Part shown: in pieces, positions 54,409 through 64,000 of the stretch
How the letters are laid out: every line of letters begins with the position of its first letter
Numbering within the stretch: position 1 is the stretch's first letter
The notes under the pieces: generated by a model
What the model was told of the DNA's origin: nothing
What the model saw: the letters and a program-made list of their open reading frames with translations, nothing else
Databases searched by the model: none
Source: Oxytricha trifallax
Lineage: Eukaryota; Ciliophora; Spirotrichea; Sporadotrichida; Oxytrichidae
Assembly: GCA_000711775.1 (NCBI GenBank)
Contig: ARYC01003694.1
Location: 1 to 64,000 of the forward strand
DNA: 64,000 bases
Direction: 5' to 3'
Program-made: the position numbers and the translations under genes

Positions 54409-56107
54409 TCATTACAATACTTAACTGTCGTTCTTCTCCTCAAGTCTGCTGGGTTCCTCCTTATTTATGTCAGTATTCTGGTCTTCTCTCTTCCCATCCT
54501 TGCTGTTTCCTTCCACCTCAACTTGACCCTCATGTCTCATCTCGAGTGTTTTAATCGTGTCTGGTCTAATCAATGGTGGGGTTGGTATGAGTTTCTACTT
54601 GCTAGCTCCTGCTCTTCTGTCATCCTTTCGGGCGTAAAGATAACTTTCTACTTCCGCTTCATTATCTCCGATGTCACTGAACCTCCCTTCCTCGTCGATG
54701 TTTGACTATTCCATTTCCATTCACGCTCCGTTCTGCAGAACTAATTCGTCCCATGTGTCTATATGAGAATTCTAGTTCATCATCTCTGTTCCTTTGTCCT
54801 CCCACTCACTCTTCCACAAAATTCCATTTCTCTTCTCTGTTATCTGTTCCACGTCTTCTTCCCTGATCGAGATGCCGGATTTTCCAATCTCCAATTTCAT
54901 AACTCCTACCTCAAGATTGAACATAAGATAGTATCTCTGCATGTTAATCCAATCCTTGGAGAATATTTAGAAGATTGGTTCTCCTGGGATTTCTAAGGCT
55001 AGGTGGTTTACCATAAGTATGAGTAATACCACGCAATCTTCTGGGTCCATCACTTGGTTGATTTCTGGCTTGGTTATTAGCTGTTTGGCTTGGTAATCCT
55101 TTCCCATAACTTGTGATACCATTTCGTTGACTTGCCTTAGGTGCTTCTATATTACAGCCACGCTCCTACTTGTCTCCTTGTATCGTACACCTCTGCTCCA
55201 CCTGAACCTCTCTTCATTCTCAATAAAATCCAGTTTTAGCAATTCTTAATGCTGCTCTGACAACATACTGGGAACAAGATGCTCTCAATGCTTTCTGGTT
55301 CCCTCCAATACTTGCTGTTGTCTAACTTCCAGTTTGTTGACCCAATACACTCTTCCAAGTGTAATACTCCTTTGTCGTTCATGACTATGGGTGGTAATAT
55401 TAGTTGGGAGATTTTAACTTCACTGAATTGCGCTTCCTCAATTTATCTTAAGCACATTTCCACAGTAATTTCTTAAATATGCCTTCCTGGTATTAAGTCT
55501 TCATGTTGCCAACTTTCATTGATCGCTCTCCAGTGTTCTTGTTGTCTCTCTGTCCATAGGTACCATTCTCTGGCGCCTCTTCTTCTAGCCTCCTCCCTAT
55601 CATTGAATCTTCTTATCAATGCTTTCTCCATCTTACCCCGTGTGCTAGGGCAGCAGACTATGGTCATCAATCTGGTGGTCTAGGGATTCCATCCCTTTTT
55701 TGTGTGGATGATCTTGTCTAATCCTTAGCATGTCACTTCTGCCAAGTCAATAAGTCTTTTGAGTTCCATAGGATCTCTTTAAATACATGGAGTTCCATCC
55801 TCGTGTGCGTCAAAGCTAGTTCTCTGAGCTTTTGTTACATTGATCTTTTTGCTTGGGTTCGATTGTCCAATCTTCAGTCTACTCTTGAATCCCATCTGTC
55901 TGTTTAGCGGAACATTTTGGTTCTCATTCTCCCTCATCCCGAGGGCTTCTTGGTCTCTGCTTCTGTCTCTATAGTCGTATCTGATTTCCTTTACTTTTAC
56001 CAGAACTACTCTTTCTTATAATGCTGTTCCTTCCTGTAGTTCCCTACTCTGCTGACTGGCCTCTTATTTGACTTTTAAAGATTTGGGTTTTATTTCATTT
56101 CTTCCAT
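54409..56107 (-). CDS. Second LINE frame, downstream of the RT; product unknown
   Basis: ATG 56105-56107 (MEEMKQNPNL), final TGA 54409-54411. About 560 codons if joined. The frame shifts soon after the start (about 56020), again near 55275, and has an in-frame TGA at 54721-54723 after which the same frame continues (MEMEQSNIDEEGRFSDIGDN). Samples: RLIDLAEVTCQGLDKIIHTK, EWYLWTERQQEHWRAINESW, VMDPEDCVVLLILMVNHLAL. Basic and Gln/Glu-rich with an acidic tail. No nucleic-acid-binding motif is certain. It may be a gag-like/ORF1-type protein placed after the RT. Its leader repeats that of the first frame. Confidence 0.65.
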
Positions 56108-56157
56108 CTCTTAGATCTTAAGATTTGAATCTTAATTATTATAATTCTCTCTTTTCA

Positions 56158-56183
56158 ATTACCTTAATTAAATTTTGTATTTT
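56158..56183 (-). repeat. 26-base leader repeat of the LINE, internal copy
   Basis: The same 26 bases (core ATTACCTTAATTAAATTTTG on the + strand) occur at 59518-59543, the very 5' end of the element. Each copy is followed, after a different stretch, by AGATGGAAGA containing the ATG of the next frame. Confidence 0.75.
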
Positions 56184-56283
56184 AATTACATTTCCCTTTA
56201 ATTCTCACATTTTTAACCTCATATTCTCAATTCCCTGAACTGAATATTCAATATATTCCATTTTTTGTTTTTGATTTATTTCT

Positions 56284-59200
56284 TCACAATTGAATTAGAG
56301 CTACTTCATCTGAAGTGGGTTTTTATTTTTTGATATAAGTAACTCTGAAAAGTTTCCTGACTTTTTGAAAATAGCCTTTAGTCTCTAATCCTCTTATTCT
56401 CTCATCCAGCCAAATCATGTTCGCCAGAACTTCAATTTGAGTCTTACTGTCTAAGTCAATTAGTCTATGCTCACCAATAAATTTTGTGAATCTTGTTGGA
56501 TCTCCAGCTCCGTTAATAAGGTTACAGTTCCTCATGTGAGTCGTGTTCACGAACATCTTATGAGCGTTGCAATAGTGGCTCATCCCATAGTTTACCAATG
56601 TTCTTCCTTAACTGATAGCCATCATGGTATCCATCACATTTTTTGTGATGAAAATCTTTTTAGATTTTTGGAGTTTAATTTTGTTATTCTAAACTTGACT
56701 TTTGCCTTTGTTATTTTGCCAGTAGTCACCTATGTCATGTCTTATTTTTTTCATGTTCTTTTTAACGAGTTCTAATATTATCTCTGCTGTGCTACTCTCT
56801 TTGAGTTGAGTTACGTTCCTTAGGATTTTGTTGGGTATGTCTCTGGGGGTTTTGAACGCTATCCTCTTCAGTTGAGTTTCCATTTTGTCAATCTCTTCTA
56901 TTTTCAAATATTTTGCTGCTATTAATGGAGTGTATTTATAGATCAGTAGTGATCTTATTTAAGCTACCATAATTGTGTCCCCTATTGTAGGATTGTTTGA
57001 TTTAGTCAGCTTTTGGTAAAATTCTGTCTGTTTCTTCAGCTCGTTCCACGTGTCTTTCAGCATCTCCTGAGGGTTTAGGTTTATATTAATCCCCAAATAC
57101 TTTGCTTCTTTAACTTTTTTTATTCCCTCCACCTCTGTCGTTTACTAAAACTATTTTGCATCATTAAGAAATACTGTCTTTTTTGTGTTTAGTTTTAGAT
57201 TATGAGTTTTTTCTAACTCTTTAAAGCTGTCGATGATTCTTTTAAATTGCTGCTGGTCTTTTATATTGATCAAGATATCATCTGCGAATGCCATTAGTTT
57301 TCCTTGTTTAATGAGTGATTATAGTTCTCTTTATGACTGAAGGGCGTCCTAAAGGTAGATGTTAAACAGCATTGGGGAGATCCTACTCCCTTGTGTTACT
57401 CCCTTCTGTGTCTTAATGTATTCATTCTCAAATTTGATTCTATTGTTCTAATACAATTCTTCCACCAGTTTAATTGCAATCTTGTCATTTTCAGTCTTTG
57501 CTCTTTTTTTTAAGATTTCTAGTAACTTGTCTTTCCAGACCGAATCGTAAGCTTTCTTAAGGTCTACCAGTAAGTATGCTTCTCTTTGCTTACTCTTCCT
57601 TCTGGAGTTCTTTATATGTTCTAGGAGTTTAATTAGGTTTAAGTGAGTGCTCTTGTTTTCTTTGAAACCGCTTTAATAGTTTCCTGTCTTTAGTAACTCA
57701 CTCCCTTTTTCTTGGAGTTTATTCACTATCACTTTCTCAATAATTTTGTTTAAATGAGAATTCACGACAATTGGTCTTGTATTATTCACCTCTGGATAGT
57801 GTTCTCCGCTTGTTTTACTGAGTAGAATGAGTCTACCCTCTTTTATGTATTGAGGAATCTTGCCTGACTTCAACCATTCTGTTATTTTTTCACACACTAT
57901 TTTCCTAATTTCTTAGGATTTTGTAAGAATCTTGCCATCGAATCCGTCTGGACCTATAGCTTTGTTGAAGTTGCATTCCTTAATGGCTTTTTCTACGTCT
58001 TCTACATTACAAAATGCTTCCATACTAATTTCACACGTCATCATCTGGTCTTTTCCACTAGGGTCCACCCTAGTGTCTTGCCTCTCATCTTAGTATAGAT
58101 TATTGTAGAATTCAATTATTTTCCTTTCCGCCTCTTCTCCTAAGTTTATCCTTTCACCATCCAATTAAATGCCTTTGATTGGTTCGGCCTGTTTTCTACT
58201 CTTAGTTAGTTTCTTCACTAAATAGAAGAATCCTTTGACGTCATTTCTATCTAAGCTTTATTCCATGTCTCTAATAGCGTTATTCCATTCGGCTTTTTTT
58301 TCTTAAAAGGGGTTGTTAGGTTCCAGTTTGTTGTTTCTAATTACCCATTCTGGGGATTGATTATACCAATGCTTGGTCTTACTGTGCCTCTCTAACTAGT
58401 CCTCGAAACATCGAATTATAGGGTTGTCTAAATCTTCTTTCGTTATCTTCCTCCCTTATTCAATGAACGTTTTCTGGCATTATTTCCTTATATCTGATAT
58501 TCTATATCCCTTCTCTTTGTCTGTCAACTTTAGGTCTCTCTCCTAGTATTTAATTCTAAGTTTTGCTAAAATCAACTTATGGTCTGTCAGCCTGAGCTGG
58601 TCAGTTTCCCAGCTTATCGTTTAGGTTTGAAAATATTTGATCTAATTAATTTCCCTTAGAGTGAGTTACTCCTTGGGGGATCGATGTCTTTAATCCCTCC
58701 CTCTCTAGTCTTTTGCTTAATTCTTTAATGTGATAGTTGAAATCTCCCATAACTATAATTCTCTAATTCTTGCATTTGAGTTTCAGAGATTTTATCATGT
58801 ACAGTAGTCTGTTTTGTAGTTCCTTTACTTCTTCGTTCCAGTATGGTGGTATATATACTGTGAAAATGTGGAGTGGGAATCCTTCTAAGTCTAATATGTT
58901 CCAAGTCACAAACTATCTTAAAGTTTTTATCGCTTTCATTTAGAATCTGCCACCATTTAATGCTAATACGCCGCCATTCTTGGCTAGTTGTGTCTGTGTT
59001 ATTTTCCTATTATTAGGCCCTATTATTCTTTGAAGTCTCTTTTCCAAGAGTCCAATAAAATCTGGTTGTTTCAATTCGATATCTCTCATCATCTGATCTT
59101 GTTTCAACTTCGAGTTAAGTCCCCTCACATTTTATACGCAAATGCTAAACTCAAAGGTCTTTGATGTTATCTGCCTCTTGTTGCTTATCACTTAAGTTCT

Positions 59201-59500
59201 AAGTTTGCTCCTTTACTTTTCTGCAAATCTCTCATTCCGTTTCACCCAGCCCTCGACTTCTCTTATTGGTTGATAAAAATGAAGATGACGACCATTATCT
59301 AGTGTAATACTAAATTTTTCTAAGTTTCTATAGCTGTTATGGTTCACTTAGTTTGGTGGGATTGTTTAGGCCTGATAATATGGGTTTCTTTTTGAATATT
59401 CAAAATAATCTTTCATAGATTTTTGACTTTCTGGTTTGATTTCTGCCTTCTTTTCCGCGTATACTGGTAGCTTCCTTCTTGGCTGTTTCTACTCTTCCAT
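56284..59500 (-). CDS. LINE endonuclease-reverse transcriptase (one frameshift)
   Basis: ATG 59498-59500 (MEEQKQPRRKLPVYAEKKAE), TGA 56284-56286, about 1070 codons. An N-terminal basic region of about 130 residues precedes an APE-type endonuclease: NVRGLNSKL, FTVYIPPYW, VMGDFNYH, and LTDHKLIL near 58590. The reverse transcriptase follows: GPDGFDGKI (about 57940), LVDLKKAYDSV (57545), VTQGSRISPMLFNI (57390) and the catalytic LMAFADDILI (57285). The C-terminus has a Cys/His cluster (YCNAHKMFVNTTHMRNC, about 56520-56570). One base seems lost near 58620, between the endonuclease blocks, so this copy is broken there or the base is a sequencing error. Confidence 0.9.
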
Positions 59501-59561
59501 CTCTGCCCGCCTTTTTTAATTACCTTAATTAAATTTTGTATTTTTTGCCTGTGTTAAGATA

Positions 59562-60220
59562 AAATAAAATAATAGGTCAAATCCCTGACCTATAGATTTT
59601 AAATATATATTTTTTCTTTACTTTATTCATAAAACTTTAAAGACTATTATTAATTACACAAATATAATTATTTCTAGTTTTACTACTTAAAGAAATAAAA
59701 TAACTAAGAATATAATCCTTTAGCATAATCATCAATTTTTTTTCCTTCAATATAAATCTTATCCTTATGAAAGTATTATTTTTAAATTCCTATTAAAATG
59801 ATCTTACTTTATCCACCTAAAAAATGTTATATATACCAATGCCATTAAATTTATTTTTAGCCTTAAAAGATATTTAATCTATTTAATCTTAAAAATTAAT
59901 GCGAATAAGGAAGTTTCCTGGTCTGTAATATTGATATATATTATTTTCATTAATTTAATGGATAGTTTTTTTCAAAAAGATTTCCTTTAACGAAATTTTT
60001 TAAGGAGATAAAAAATATCTAATTTTAAAATTCAGTCTTGATTGATGAAAAGCAATATTACTCCCCAAAACCTCTTAATAATATGTTTTAGTGATTTGAG
60101 TTTTAGTGTATATTTGGGCTCTAATTGGGGAATTAGAAATATTTAGGGTCTATTAATAATAAGAAATATTTAGATTAACTGCTTAGACTAATTATGGAAA
60201 TAGCATTAGTAAATACTAAG
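59562..60220. other. AT-rich stretch with a stray TBE end
   Basis: Mostly A/T. At 60062-60130 CCCCAAAACCTCTTAATAAT followed by TTTAGTGATTTGAGTTTTAG is a degenerate TBE terminal repeat of the TBE-B/E type, facing right, with no gene attached; TBE-G begins about 100 bases further. Confidence 0.55.
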
Positions 60221-60358
60221 TCAATCAAAACCCCAAAACCCTTTCATTAGATTGATTGAGTTTTTTATTGATGAAAGTAGACTATGAGTGCATTCTTTAT
60301 TAGGGTTTTAATAGGATTTATGTAGGTAATGTTAAAAATTAGTAATTTAAGTGAGTAT

Positions 60359-61376
60359 ATGCGAGGTTTGGGGTAAGTTTATGACAGTGAGTATATAGAT
60401 TTATTGTTTAAGTTGCGATATGGATGTGATGAATATAGTGAATAACTCAAGCCTGTTCTGAATTATACGTCTATAGCAAGGCTACTCCATAAATCTCCAG
60501 CAACTGTGAGGTCTCACTGTCTATTAGCATTGAATTTAAAAAGATAGCATCTTAATTCTAAGCCTAAGAGACCCTTAAAATTTTAGCAGCATCATATTGA
60601 CTATCTTATTAATGATAAGACTCTTAAATACTGGGCTCATTTCTCTCTGGCCTAGAGGGCTGTGATGTTTCATCGCCAATTTCCTGAGCTTCATATCTCT
60701 GCTTAATCTATAGCGAACATATATAAAAAGAACGGAATATCTTACAAGACAGTCAATCGCATTAAGAGAGTGATTGACTTTATTGTTCCATTTTATAAGA
60801 ATAATTTAAATTATATATTCGATTAAATGCAGAGGTCTTAAGAGCATAATATAAAGTTCATTCATGCTGATGAAGCTGTATTCACCTTTAATACCTTCAT
60901 ATCAAGGTCTTGGTATAAGAGGTACAGCAACATTGAAGTATATGATCAAAAGGTTAAGGTTTAAACTCATGCTATTCTTGGTGGAATCAGTGAAGATAGT
61001 GGGCTAGAGACTTATGTTATCCACCCTCGCTCTATTAAGACTGAATAATATATATAATTTTTACAATAGCTCAGAGACAAATACGCTGACTAAGAGATCA
61101 TCCTGTTTGTTGATAACTTATCAGTTCATAAAACTAAAGACTCAAAGAAGGAATATGAAAGGCTAAACATAACACCTGTATTTAATGTTCCTTATAGCCC
61201 TCAGTTCAATGGAATTGAACTATATTGGGGCCTATTGAAAGGCCACTACAAGAAACTTCTACTCTATCACTTGATGCACGACTTGAAGATAGACACAGTA
61301 GATTTTATTAAGAGTACTGCTAAGAGAGTCAGCGATGATAAATCTAAATTATGCGCAAGAAAAGGGAGATTTTAAT
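60359..61376 (+). CDS. TBE-G transposase, intact open frame
   Basis: ATG 60359 (MRGLGQVYDSEYIDLLFKLR), about 339 codons to the conserved end LCARKGRF at 61376. The family TGA stop is mutated, so the frame formally runs on to 61691, antisense to the 22-kDa gene. Helix-turn-helix-like N-terminal half (ARLLHKSPATVRSH, AQSIANIYKKNGISYKTVNR). DDE motifs HADEAVFT, LFVDNLSVHKTKD and NGIELYWGLLK, with 34 residues between the second Asp and Glu. I followed the frame codon by codon and found no TGA or shift. The only copy in the window that could be active. TBE transposases are known to act in germline genome rearrangement. Confidence 0.92.
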
Positions 61377-61413
61377 AATTAAATATTTTTTAGACATAAA
61401 CGATTGAATAATT

Positions 61414-62214
61414 TCACATTTTAAATTTCCTGTAAATGGAATTAGGTTTCTCTTTCTTTTCTTTCTCTTAAGGCTTGCCTGTGCCAATGTTTCTCATCTT
61501 AGTGTCAACTCCTGCATCTACATTCATCTCGTCTGGCTTTTATAAATCTTAAATCTTTGAAGAGTATCTTCCTCAATACATGCTTTACTTGAGACTTTCT
61601 CTCTCTCTGTTTAGTTTGCTGCACCATTTCATCAAGTATATAGCAGTACCAGGTTTTTCTATAAAGTTAGGAGACTTAACTTATTTGAAATGAAAGGATG
61701 CTTTTGAAGTTTCTACAGCCAGGTGTCACTTATTTTAATACCTTACTTCTCTTTTTCTTCAGGAGAGGCTGTAGCGTTTCTTGTAAGCTTCTTAAATTAC
61801 TTAATTTAAGTACACATATTTCAGAGTTCCTTCCAAGAACACCAAAGAAGAAGCTTCTCTCTGGCAACTTATTAGAAATTTGCAGCTTTGATGGGAGGTA
61901 GAGAGCAACATCTGGATCACTCATAGCATGTTCATATAGGCTTGTCACTGATATCTCAGAGTAGTTAGTTATCTCTATCATCCTAATTTCATTAGACTTA
62001 AAAGCTTTTTTCTCTTCACTTAGTAAAGCTTTTAATAATGAGATCTTAGTTCCCTTCTAAGTCGGCAAGAACAATCCAACTATAATGGATTTTTAAATCT
62101 TACTTTAGACCTTACCTTGCTAGACCAAATATCTGTATAGGTCCTCTTTACTTCGAAATTCCCCATTAAATCTTGAGATTAAATTCTCTTCATTGCATCA
62201 TTCATAGACTTCAT
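61414..62214 (-). pseudogene. TBE-G '22-kDa' gene, three exons, frame breaks
   Basis: ATG 62212-62214, TGA 61414-61416 (AAAATGTGA). The 36-nt intron 1 at 62080-62115 has GTAAG...TATAG. The 26-nt intron 2 at 61659-61684 has CTAAC...TATAG but an ATAAG donor. Exon 2 contains EISVTSLYEHAMSDPDVALY and LPERSFFFGVLG; exon 3 contains MNVDAGVDTKMRNIG and KEKPNSIYRKFKM. One base is missing near 62164 and further breaks occur near 61830 and 61765. Reading the breaks as mutations, it is a recently dead gene. Confidence 0.75.
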
Positions 62215-62279
62215 AATGCTTCATCTTTCTATAAATTTTAATGAAATTTAAAATTATGGATATCTATTCTAACATTATT

Positions 62280-62330
62280 AAATCTTACTACTATATAGGG
62301 AGGACCTCCTGGAGGTCAACCTTAAAAAGA
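62280..62330. promoter_or_regulatory. Conserved TBE intergenic block
   Basis: TACTATATAGGGAGGACC followed by TCCTGGAGGTCAACCTT is the reverse complement of the block at 6002-6045 and 8024-8070. It lies about 70-110 bases upstream of the 22-kDa ATG, as in TBE-B. Confidence 0.45.
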
Positions 62331-62483
62331 TATGCGGAGAAGCATTGAAAAACTTGCTCCAAGTTTCACAGATTGATTCCCATTTTTATCAATCCATCTC
62401 CATTAAATTGCTCCTAATAATTTTTAATTATTTTAGGAAGTCAAGCATTTTATATATTTTAGGCACTATATATTCTCAAGATA

Positions 62484-62815
62484 TGCTCTTAGAGCTATAT
62501 TAATTATACTTTTAGGCAGAGATGCTTGATTTACTTCAAGCTGACAATATTATTTTGTTTACAATAAGCAGTATCAAGGGAAGTAATCTGCCGCATGTTC
62601 TTATTCATAAACTTAGGAAAAAACAGAATTTATTAGATTCGTGAACATTAAGGGAAAATTAGAGATATTAAAGATTCACAGTGCTTGCAATAGTGCATTT
62701 AAATTGCGGGTCAAAATGCAACTTTTCTAAAATTTTGCTCAATAAAATAGTGAAAGCAGCAATATTTATTGAAATAGGCTAGCATGATTTTAATCTTAGT
62801 TTAAAATCTGACAAA
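62484..62815 (+). CDS. Unrecognised coding stretch where TBE-G should carry the 57-kDa gene
   Basis: + strand islands: 62484-62645 (samples AEMLDLLQADNIILFTISSI, GSNLPHVLIHKLRKKQNLLD) and, after a frame switch near 62630, to about 62815 (samples FVNIKGKLEILKIHSACNSA, LRVKMQLFQNFAQQNSESSN, then TGA). It shows neither zinc fingers nor kinase motifs. It could be a remnant of a different gene, a cargo or an MDS flanking a shorter TBE. Confidence 0.4.
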
Positions 62816-63379
62816 ATTCAATCGATATTAAAAGATAGATTGAACTTAGAGGGATGAAAAGAGCAAAAAATTTTTAAAAGAAAATGATCATAATTAGTAA
62901 ACAAATGTTTGTAGTATAAAGTGTGATTATATATTATAAAATAATTAAGTTTAAAAATTAATCAAATTGAATAAACTTATAAACCTCATTAAGGGGTCTT
63001 AATTCAAAAGACATAATTTATACTTGTAAATTTATAATATTCTATTATTATAATCTTATAAGAATGTTATTTAAACAAATAAACTAAATTGGTAATGATT
63101 ATTTTTCATAATTTCCCATAAATATAACCCATTAAAAGCTTTTTCATTTAAGACTAAGATTTCCATTTCTTTAACTTCACTCCTTTTATTTAATAAAAAA
63201 TAATAAAAAATATTTTTTTTAATCTATTGGTATTGATTCTCTAAAATCTGAAATTTCTATGGAATTCTTTAGTTCTTCAAAGCTTTTTTTATTTATAAAT
63301 TATATAAAAATTATTTAGAAATATTAATGTATTTATAAATATATTTATAATCATTAATTGTAAATATTATATAATTTTA

Positions 63380-63755
63380 AAACTTTTTATAGGAAGATCA
63401 TACTTGAAGGATTTGAATGTCAACTAATCATAATTTATTAACTTTAAAAGATTTTTCCATTTTTTATTAAACTTTTTAATTTTTAATAAATTGTCTTATT
63501 TTATCTTAAATAATAATTTAATATTTTATAAGAATAATTTGTGCAACATTTAATTTATATATTTGAATTTATTTATGTCTTGTTTGTGATATATTTATCG
63601 TCTTCATTTAACACCATTGTGATAAGGCATTAATCACCACTATGAAAGAGCATTCCTTATTATCTCGAGCCCTCTAGGAACCTAAAGAAAAACTAGTTTT
63701 CTAAATCTTTGTAGTTGAATACCAAATAGTAGCCATGATTTTGATATGAGACAAT
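63380..63755 (+). CDS. Unrecognised coding islands
   Basis: + strand: 63380-63440 (RKIILEGFECQLIIIY) and 63608-63755 (samples QHHCDKALITTMKEHSLLSR, LQEPKEKLVFQIFVVEYQIV, then TGA). The second is clearly more GC-rich than the flanking A/T. Probably MDSs; product unknown. Confidence 0.4.
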
Positions 63756-64000
63756 CGAACCCTCTCAAACAAATCATTACTATATTAGACATTTTATTTA
63801 TATTAAAAAATGACAAGCATAATTTAATTATAATTATTTAAATATTGGTATAGGGTAATATTAAAATTTGAGTAATTAAAGCAAATTCTCACGATGTAAA
63901 ATGATAATAATTATAGCAATTATATGATAGAATTAGGCTTGTTTATAAATAAAAGTGAATAGTTTTCTTTTTTTATATTGATTTTATATGGGAAAATAAA

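Larger units (their letters stand above)
54321..59546 (-). mobile_element. Non-LTR retrotransposon (LINE) with 15-bp target duplication
   Basis: About 5.2 kb on the minus strand, flanked by the identical 15-mer GCCTGTGTTAAGATA at 54306-54320 and 59547-59561. The 5' end is at 59546. The 3' end is a short GATA/TATC simple-repeat tail (54321-54336) instead of poly(A). It encodes an endonuclease-reverse transcriptase frame first and a second long frame downstream. A 26-base sequence lies just upstream of both frames (59518-59543 and 56158-56183). Much more GC-rich than the window. UAA/UAG read as Gln throughout, so it is adapted to this host's code. Confidence 0.9.
60226..62999. mobile_element. 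TBE-G, TBE transposon with an intact transposase
   Basis: Left end CAAAACCCCAAAACCCTTTC at 60226 after AAT. Subterminal sequence as in TBE-F. Transposase (plus), 22-kDa gene (minus), then a conserved intergenic block (62280-62325). Instead of the 57-kDa gene there is an unrelated short coding-like stretch. A degenerate right terminal repeat (ACTTATAAACCTCATTAAGG) ends near 62999, but its sequence is of the TBE-B/E type, so left and right ends may come from different subfamilies. Confidence 0.8.

Noticed and set aside
54523..56775. Several + strand open frames opposite the LINE
   Set aside because: They are antisense to the retrotransposon frames, which carry recognisable endonuclease and RT motifs on the minus strand.

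Overview
The window looks like germline (micronuclear) DNA of a spirotrich ciliate, most likely Oxytricha/Sterkiella or a close relative. The evidence is: (i) very AT-rich DNA in which coding frames stay open only if TAA and TAG are read as Gln and TGA is the sole stop; (ii) several transposons whose ends carry telomere-like C4A4 repeats and which have the three-gene layout known for TBE elements (DDE transposase, '22 kDa' protein, '57 kDa' zinc-finger/kinase protein); (iii) short coding islands separated by AT-rich spacers flanked by short direct repeats, as expected of MDS/IES/pointer structure. No prokaryotic signals, rRNA, tRNA or CRISPR were seen. All coding calls below use TAA/TAG = Gln.

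Layout. 1-1477: remnant of a TBE (57-kDa gene and one terminal repeat). 1557-4290: coding islands of an unrecognised + strand gene. 4490-11131: an old TBE interrupted by a nearly full-length TBE (TBE-B, 6060-10044). 11140-16130: AT-rich DNA with a hairpin element, unrecognised coding islands on both strands, a large palindrome and a lone TBE end. 16150-17960: truncated TBE-D, followed by another palindrome (17990-18855). 19300-20365: minus-strand gene in five apparent MDSs. 21373-24550: more coding islands, including a minus-strand gene with start and stop (23116-24550). 24836-25973, 31855-32496, 32585-33800 and 49730-50264: four members of a C-rich inverted-repeat transposon family, two with clean 6-bp target duplications. 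26150-31440: a minus-strand polycystin/TRP-like cation-channel gene cut into many MDSs. 33980-43037: further islands, many foldback elements, and a small intact gene with an intron inside the loop of a foldback element. 43038-46471: TBE-E with a 3-bp ACT duplication, inserted in an open frame. 46493-47140: palindrome. 47244-49625: coding islands and a transposase scrap. 50859-53990: decayed TBE-F and further transposase scraps. 54321-59546: a non-LTR retrotransposon on the minus strand with a 15-bp target duplication. 60226-62999: TBE-G, which has the only fully open transposase. 63380-63755: one more coding island.

How it works together. Most of the window is DNA that a ciliate would eliminate when it builds its somatic nucleus: DNA transposons, a LINE, hairpin elements and IESs. 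Interspersed are gene fragments that would be spliced together at the DNA level. The TBE genes form a convergent transposase/22-kDa pair and a divergent 22-kDa/57-kDa pair sharing a conserved intergenic block. Comparing the TBE copies shows two very short introns in the 22-kDa gene; removing the second extends the protein by about 60 conserved residues.
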